64,000 bases of DNA from an uncultured Clostridia bacterium (GTDB lineage: Bacteria; Bacillota; Clostridia; Christensenellales; Aristaeellaceae): contig CAKULG010000011.1 in assembly GCA_934667105.1 (NCBI GenBank), positions 1 to 64,000 of the forward strand. Reading direction: 5' to 3'. Every line of letters begins with the position of its first letter. The first letter of the stretch is position 1. The notes beneath the pieces are model-generated. The model had not been told where the DNA came from and searched no databases. It saw nothing but the letters and a program-made list of their open reading frames with translations. The position numbers and the translations under genes were made by a program. This document shows positions 59,326 to 64,000 of the stretch, piece after piece.

Positions 59326-59797
59326 CCGCGGCACCTCCAGCCTGATGTTCCTTGCTGCGCGCGTTTCTAAATTCGCCAGACAGCGTTTCCAACGCCCTTG
59401 CCTGCGCTTCCGCGTTTTCAAGCCCCTTGGGTTACCGCTGGCAACCGTCTCATTTTAGAAACACACGTTTATTATCCCATGATTGCCAGGGCAACGCTTA
59501 CAGCGTCCCGCTGACCCGGAAAACCACAAAAGTGATTTTCATAATCATAATTATAGCACATCTGCAGAAAATGCGCAGCCCATAACCGATTTTTCCAAAT
59601 CGTTGTGCAGGATATTTATATTCATGGAAAAACCGCACATTTTTCCATTTGGCAGTGTAAAATCTTTATGAACGCGAGCAAACGCAATCTGCAATAATTA
59701 GAAAAGCGCCCGGCCGCTGCGGCGGGCGAGAACGGCGGCAGGGACGCGGCGAAGCTGTTTCTGCATGATGACAGGCTGTATAGGAAGGTGAGAATGC
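59326..59797. other. Divergent regulatory gap with response-regulator site
   Basis: This 472-nt gap has no gene that I can support. It contains TTGTGCAGGATATT at 59603-59616 and a -10-like TAAAAT at 59658-59663 ahead of the beta-helix gene. The stretch 59330-59520 is unremarkable. Confidence 0.65.
59603..59616 (+). promoter_or_regulatory. Operator TTGTGCAGGATATT, single copy
   Basis: Exact 14-nt match to the tandem sites at 42470-42507. It lies 42 nt before a -10-like box of the beta-helix gene and also in the upstream region of the response-regulator gene. Confidence 0.65.
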
Positions 59798-61228
59798 TTG
59801 AAAAGGCTACTATGGCTGGCGCTGCTGCTATTGGCGCTGCCCCTGGCGGCGCAGGGAGAAACCTATTCCGTTTCCCCGGAGGGCATGCGCCTGACGGATG
59901 CGCTGATCCTTTGCGCAGACGGCGATGTAATAACGCTTTCGACCGGGACGTATACGCCGGAGCGCGAGGAATTTCCCCTGACGATTACAAAGACGGTGAC
60001 GCTGCGCCCTGCGGAGGGGGCCGAGCCCGTGATCGACGCGCCGCCCTTTCAGGCGGCGTTTCGGGTGGAGGCGGACGGCGTGCGGCTGGAGGGGCTGGAA
60101 ATTCGCTTTCGCCGCACGGGAATTTATGCCCTGGGAAACGATATGACGCTGGAAAATTGCCGGATCGCCCTGGCGGATCCGGCCTGGCGCACTTCCTCCT
60201 GCGGCGTTTGGTGCGGCGGTATCTACCGGATGACTGTTCGAGACTGCGCCTTTACCGGCTGCGGCATTTCCCTGGCCGGGCCGCCGCTATCCGAAAGCAG
60301 CAAGGGAAAGCCCGTGCTGACGGGGCTGTTTGAGGTGGGGGAGGATATTCAATATTTCACCTCTCATGTCATCGAGAATTGCACGGTGAACGAAAGGCCG
60401 CTGTTCTACGCCGTTTCCCAGCCCCGGGTGGAAGCGCCCGAAAACGCGGGGGAGATTATCTGCTGCGATTGCGACGAGGTGATTATCCGCAACGCGGATG
60501 TTTCCGATTGCTCTATGGGCATGGTGCTGGCCTATAACCGGTCTATCGCCCTGGAAAACTGCCGGGCGGATCGCTGCGGCGTATTCGGCATTTATGTGGC
60601 GAAATGCCAGGGCGGCGTGCTGCGGGGCTGCTCCGCCGCGGAAACGAATCACGGCCTGGATATCCGGGCTAGCAGGCATATCGTGCTGGAGCAGTGCAGC
60701 GCGGAGAATTGCGACCAGGGCCTGTTCTTTTCCATGATGCGGGATAGCGCCATGGTGGATTGCGTTGTTTCCGGCACGGGCCAAGGCTATTTTATGGCTG
60801 CGGGCAGCGGCAACACGCTGCTGCGCTGCGCGGCGGTGGACTGCGAAAACGGCTTTAACCTGCAAAAGGAAGGGCATGTGCTGATGACCGGCTGTACGGC
60901 CCAGGGCTGCACCGTGTGCGGCGTGCGGCTGGACGCTACGCCCACCGCCTTTATAGGGAACACCCTGCGGGATAACTGGGTGGCCGTGATGGCCTACGGA
61001 GGAGTTTCCTTTGATGTGGCGGACAACCTGTTCGCCGGCAGCCGCTGCTGCGCCCTGTATTTGCGGGAGCTCGGCTTCAGCCGCTTCAGCGGCAACGTTT
61101 TTTCCGCCAGCGAAAAAACCGGCGTGGAGGCCGTGGGCACGCTGGGGGGAAGCGTCTGGCTGAATAACGCGCTGGATCTGCCTATGGATCTTTCTCAAGC
61201 CACGGATGCTTTCGGCCTGGTTCGTTGA
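59798..61228 (+). CDS. Secreted right-handed beta-helix protein
   Basis: 476-residue exported protein with a TTG start at 59798, preceded by GGAAGGTGAG. The signal peptide is KRLLWLALLLLALPLAAQG before ETYS. The rest is a NosD/pectate-lyase-like parallel beta-helix made of about 22-residue coils with repeated xLENCR or xLRGCSAxE and GxGxxVAxxQG patterns, for example SIALENCRADRCGVFGIYVA. Many cysteines (ENC, DC, GC) lie at stacked positions, probably as a ladder. The protein could bind or cut a polysaccharide; no clear lyase residue set can be recognised. It carries the regulator site in its promoter region. Confidence 0.8.
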   Translation: MKRLLWLALLLLALPLAAQGETYSVSPEGMRLTDALILCADGDVITLSTGTYTPEREEFPLTITKTVTLRPAEGAEPVIDAPPFQAAFRVEADGVRLEGLEIRFRRTGIYALGNDMTLENCRIALADPAWRTSSCGVWCGGIYRMTVRDCAFTGCGISLAGPPLSESSKGKPVLTGLFEVGEDIQYFTSHVIENCTVNERPLFYAVSQPRVEAPENAGEIICCDCDEVIIRNADVSDCSMGMVLAYNRSIALENCRADRCGVFGIYVAKCQGGVLRGCSAAETNHGLDIRASRHIVLEQCSAENCDQGLFFSMMRDSAMVDCVVSGTGQGYFMAAGSGNTLLRCAAVDCENGFNLQKEGHVLMTGCTAQGCTVCGVRLDATPTAFIGNTLRDNWVAVMAYGGVSFDVADNLFAGSRCCALYLRELGFSRFSGNVFSASEKTGVEAVGTLGGSVWLNNALDLPMDLSQATDAFGLVR

Positions 61229-61266
61229 GCCTTTCCGGTTTTGGATTTTCCCATTTCAAGTGTAAA

Positions 61267-61276
61267 AATATCCTGC
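61267..61276 (-). promoter_or_regulatory. Inverted operator core GCAGGATATT
   Basis: The plus strand reads AATATCCTGC, so the 10-nt core of the regulator site lies on the minus strand, about 95 nt before the CBM9 gene. A TATGAT -10-like box follows at 61298. Confidence 0.5.
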
Positions 61277-61361
61277 TGACGCTGGCGGAAAATCTGGTAT
61301 GATGATACTGTCGGAAGCCCCTCGTGAAGGAACTTTTTATGGATGAAAGGAGTAACCCCCT

Positions 61362-62147
61362 ATGAAGAAAATGATTCGGTTCATCGTCTGCTTAACGGCC
61401 GCGCTGCTGCTGGCGCTGCCCGTTATGGCCGAGGACGCGGCCCGGCCCAGTATCGTTGCCCATAAGGCGCAGAACGTAGTGATCGACGGCTCTCTGGAGG
61501 AGTGGAACCTGGATTCCCCCGCCGTGGTGGAAACCGCCGAGCAGGTGATCCGCGATTTGGTTTTCTGGCAGGGCCCCAATGATTGCTCCGCCAAGTTTTA
61601 TCTTTCCTGGGATGAAGAAAACCTTTATATGGCCGCGGATGTGACGGAGGATACCCCCCTGGGCGCCATTGAAATGCTGCCCATCGACGGCGAAGACAAT
61701 CTGAAGCTGTACATTTCCACCGATCCCACGGCGGATCCCCAGCGGCAGGAATACGCCACCAACGATTTCCTGGTGTATTTCATCATGGACGAGGGCTATT
61801 GGGATACGGCGGTGGATCGCACCATGGTGCCCAAGGACGCCCGTCAGCGCTATGTGAGCATCGGACTGGACGGCGGCGAGAGCGCGCTGGAGGGCTACGA
61901 ATGCGCGGTGCAGCTTACGGCCACCGGCTTCACCTGGGAAGCCGTTATTCCCTGGAGCTGCTTCTCCAATAAGAAGATCGCCGTTTACACCCCCGCCGTG
62001 GGCGACGTTCTCAGCTGCAACTTCGCCATTACCGACATCAGCTATCCCTGCCCCGGAACGGAGTATATTCCGCAGATGGCCTGGTGCGGCACGCAGGATA
62101 TCAACGTCAACCCCAGCCTCTGGGGCTCCGTGACCCTGGCGGACTGA
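61362..62147 (+). CDS. Secreted CBM9-like carbohydrate-binding protein 2
   Basis: 261-residue exported paralogue of the protein at 42644. The signal peptide ends LPVMA-EDAARP. The CBM9/DOMON-like domain has NVVIDGSLEEWNLDSP, FYLSWDEENLYMAADVTEDTP and ADPQRQEYATNDF, all aligned with the paralogue (NVVIDGDLSEW, AMWDEENLYLAMKILDDTP, ADPQRTEYAATDW). It ends in NPSLWGSVTLAD, like TPSLWATLTFVD in the paralogue. It forms a single-gene unit with its own terminator. Confidence 0.78.
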   Translation: MKKMIRFIVCLTAALLLALPVMAEDAARPSIVAHKAQNVVIDGSLEEWNLDSPAVVETAEQVIRDLVFWQGPNDCSAKFYLSWDEENLYMAADVTEDTPLGAIEMLPIDGEDNLKLYISTDPTADPQRQEYATNDFLVYFIMDEGYWDTAVDRTMVPKDARQRYVSIGLDGGESALEGYECAVQLTATGFTWEAVIPWSCFSNKKIAVYTPAVGDVLSCNFAITDISYPCPGTEYIPQMAWCGTQDINVNPSLWGSVTLAD

Positions 62148-62225
62148 GCGAAAATTTCGTCCGCTTCTCCGCCTCCCTATGGGGCGGCGCTTACCAAAAT
62201 AATTTTTCCCCGCCTGGAACTTGCC

Positions 62226-62265
62226 GTACAGGGGCGCAGCATCCTGCGCCCCTGTACGCTGTTTT
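62226..62265 (+). terminator. Intrinsic terminator of CBM9 gene 2
   Basis: GTACAGGGGCGCAG (62226-62239) pairs perfectly with CTGCGCCCCTGTAC (62244-62257), followed by GCTGTTTTT. Confidence 0.85.
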
Positions 62266-62601
62266 TCACAGGGCCTTCACCTTTTTTCTTCGCCGCTGGC
62301 GGCGGAGGCTTTCGCCTTTCCGCCAAGAAAGCTGCAAGGCTTTGGGCAAAAGCGGTTGATTTTTCTTGCGTCCCCGCCCGCAAAAAAGGACGCGGCGTTC
62401 CCTGAAAATACCGCGCCTTCGTTAAAAAAAACAGGTTTTTCAAGGCCGTTTTCCCTCGGCTATCCGCGCGCCTTTCAAGGCGTATCCCCGGCGATTTTTC
62501 CGGCCAGCGCTCCCGACCTGGAAAAATCGGCACCGGCCGCGGCAGTTTGAAAATTTCATAGTTTCTTACAGATTTGTTCATTTTATTCCTAAAATATGTG
62601 C

Positions 62602-62631
62602 TTAACAATCCAAATTGCGAACGAATATGAT
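62602..62631 (+). promoter_or_regulatory. Promoter of GH3 number 3
   Basis: TTAACA (62602-62607), 18 nt spacer, TATGAT (62626-62631). The leader has two stems, ATTCC/GGAAT (62658-62674) and GACGGCCCG/CGGGCCGTC (62684-62710). Confidence 0.55.
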
Positions 62632-62734
62632 ATGCTAAGATAACAGTGCGTGATGATTATTCCTGCTTGAGGAATATCACTTTGACGGCCCGACTTCGTG
62701 AGCGGGCCGTCCAACAAGGAAAGGAGCAAGCCCT

Positions 62735-64000
62735 ATGAAGAAACTGTCTTTGTTCCTGGCGATCCTGATGATGCTTTCGGTGATCGCGCCTTCCTTCGCC
62801 GAGGAAGCCGCCGCCCCCACCGAAACGGAGCTGCTGGCGCAGGCCTGCGATTTCGCCGTCATCGAAGCGGATGAAGCTACCGGCCAGCATCGGCTTTCCT
62901 ACATCGAAGGCCAGACCGCGATTCTGGAAGCGGACGGCCTGAAATTCAAGGATCTGAACAAGAACGGCAAGCTGGACGCTTACGAGGATTGGCGGCTGAC
63001 CGCCGACGAGCGCATCGCCGACCTGCTCTCCCAGATGACCGAAGAGGAAATGATCGGCGGCCTGCTGTGTATCAACGCCGCGTTGGACCAAGCGCGCTAT
63101 GTCATCGATGAATTTAAGATGACCTGCCTGCTGTTCAACCTGAACGGTACGCCCATCACCGTTACCAACACCCTGAACAACCTTCAGGCGAAGGCGGAAT
63201 CCATGCGCCTGGGCATCCCGATGATCTTCACCTCCGACCGTGAGTACAACTCCTTCGGCGGCTACATCGACAAGGCCCATATCGCCTTCGGCACCGCCAA
63301 TGATCCCGAACTGGCCTATCAGCTGGCTTACTATTACGGCCAGGCCATGCAGGCCGTGGGCGTGCACGTCACCTTTGAGCCCTACGCCAACGAAATCGGC
63401 GCGCAGTACGGCGAGAACCCCGAGCACATCGCCGCTATCGTCGCCCAGGAAGTGAAGGGCCTGGAGGATTCCGGCTTCGCCTCCTGCGTTAAGCACTGGA
63501 TCGGCCGCGGCGGCGACAGCAACTTTGGCAACGCCCGCTCTGTGGCCCAGAATTTCGACAACTGGATGGTGGGCTGGAAGGCCGCGCTGGGCGCTGGCGC
63601 CGAATGGGTGATGACCAACTGCGGCGGCGCCGGTATCACCAACACGGTGGACGTGAAGTTCGACTCCGTCACCATGAATTATCTGCGCGAGACGCTGGGC
63701 TTTGACGGCGTGGTCGTGTCCGACTGGTGGCCCTTCTCCAGCGTCGAAGCCAAGACCGGCGTTACCCCCGAGGGCGTTAACATCAGCGAAACCTCCTATG
63801 CCTGGCGCTTCAACCGCGCGCTGGAGCTGGGCACCGATATGTTCGGTACCCCCAATGTGGATCATGGCGACGAGGCCCATTGGAACGAAAACAAGATGAC
63901 CCATCACCCCGACGTGCTGGTCGCCGCCCTGAAGGATGGCACCATCAGCCGCGAGTATGTTGAGCGGGCCCTCGCCCGGATCTACAAGTTCTCCATGAAG
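62735..64000 (+). CDS. Secreted GH3 beta-glycosidase 3 (3' end outside window)
   Basis: Open from the ATG at 62735 to the right edge (422 residues). AAGGAAAGGAG lies upstream. A signal peptide, MKKLSLFLAILMMLSVIAPS ending SFA-EEAAA, is followed by an N-terminal segment of about 50 residues. Then comes the EF-hand-like motif DLNKNGKLDAYEDWRL, shared with the two other GH3 enzymes. The barrel has SCVKHWIGRGGDSN, where the other two have KHFPG, and nucleophile Asp330 in VVVSDWWPF. The changed KH motif and WWP after the nucleophile point to a different subfamily. The second domain is not visible. Confidence 0.85.
   Translation, partial: MKKLSLFLAILMMLSVIAPSFAEEAAAPTETELLAQACDFAVIEADEATGQHRLSYIEGQTAILEADGLKFKDLNKNGKLDAYEDWRLTADERIADLLSQMTEEEMIGGLLCINAALDQARYVIDEFKMTCLLFNLNGTPITVTNTLNNLQAKAESMRLGIPMIFTSDREYNSFGGYIDKAHIAFGTANDPELAYQLAYYYGQAMQAVGVHVTFEPYANEIGAQYGENPEHIAAIVAQEVKGLEDSGFASCVKHWIGRGGDSNFGNARSVAQNFDNWMVGWKAALGAGAEWVMTNCGGAGITNTVDVKFDSVTMNYLRETLGFDGVVVSDWWPFSSVEAKTGVTPEGVNISETSYAWRFNRALELGTDMFGTPNVDHGDEAHWNENKMTHHPDVLVAALKDGTISREYVERALARIYKFSMK

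Larger units (their letters stand above)
62148..62734. other. Gap before GH3 number 3
   Basis: This 587-nt gap has a terminator (62226-62257), then a GC-rich stretch (62270-62540) with no supported gene, and a promoter with leader hairpins (62602-62710). Confidence 0.7.

Noticed and set aside
62177..62608. 143-residue minus-strand frame in the gap before GH3 number 3
   Set aside because: It crosses a perfect terminator stem, has no ribosome-binding site and shows no known motif; composition is Arg/Pro-rich.
1..64000. tRNA or rRNA genes
   Set aside because: None of the intergenic gaps that I read shows a cloverleaf with a TTCGANNC arm or rRNA sequence; short TTCGA strings at 32085 are part of an operator-like repeat.

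Overview
The window looks like part of the chromosome of an uncultured, GC-rich, spore-forming member of the Clostridia, probably a gut plant-glycan fermenter. The evidence for this is a yabP-yabQ-divIC-ppx block, AGGAGG ribosome-binding sites, a lysine riboswitch with an intrinsic terminator, and many glycoside hydrolases and sugar ABC transporters. Genus and species cannot be read from the sequence. I saw no rRNA, tRNA, CRISPR array, insertion sequence or phage gene.

Layout. 1-970 is the end of an SH3-repeat protein. 1.08-4.35 kb is a lysine-riboswitch-controlled amino-acid ABC transporter with a GNAT acetyltransferase. 4.4-7.2 kb holds an isochorismatase-fold hydrolase, a YgjV-like membrane protein and an M29 aminopeptidase. 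7.4-19.1 kb is a galactoside region: a GH4 MelA-type alpha-galactosidase with a divergent AraC regulator, a GNAT, a GH2 and two GH35 beta-galactosidases, with the sporulation/division block inside it. 19.2-32.0 kb is one long minus-strand operon of twelve genes. It joins a sugar module (fucose/arabinose-type isomerase, class II aldolase, PfkB kinase, aldose epimerase, FGGY kinase, IolB-like isomerase, DUF4867 protein) to a lactate module (GlcD-type FAD dehydrogenase, Fe-S protein, LarA-type racemase, EtfB, EtfA). 32.3-36.4 kb has a chagasin-type protease inhibitor and a MoxR-DUF58-DUF4129 operon.

36.7-64 kb is an extracellular-glycan region. It carries two carbohydrate ABC importers (only one ATPase), three secreted GH3 enzymes sharing an EF-hand-like N-terminal motif, two secreted CBM9-like proteins and a secreted beta-helix protein. 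It also has a dlt-like acylation operon (carrier protein, two AMP-forming adenylating enzymes, MBOAT, SGNH protein). A YesM-type sensor kinase lies at one end and a YesN-type AraC response regulator 15 kb away at the other. A repeated site, TTGTGCAGGATATT, occurs in the promoter regions of genes in this stretch and is a candidate operator for that regulator.

The strongest candidates for undescribed biology are the sugar-to-lactate operon, the dlt-like operon with two unlike adenylating enzymes, and the split two-component regulon. There is also a family of intergenic hairpin repeats that sits directly after stop codons in the orientation of the upstream gene.
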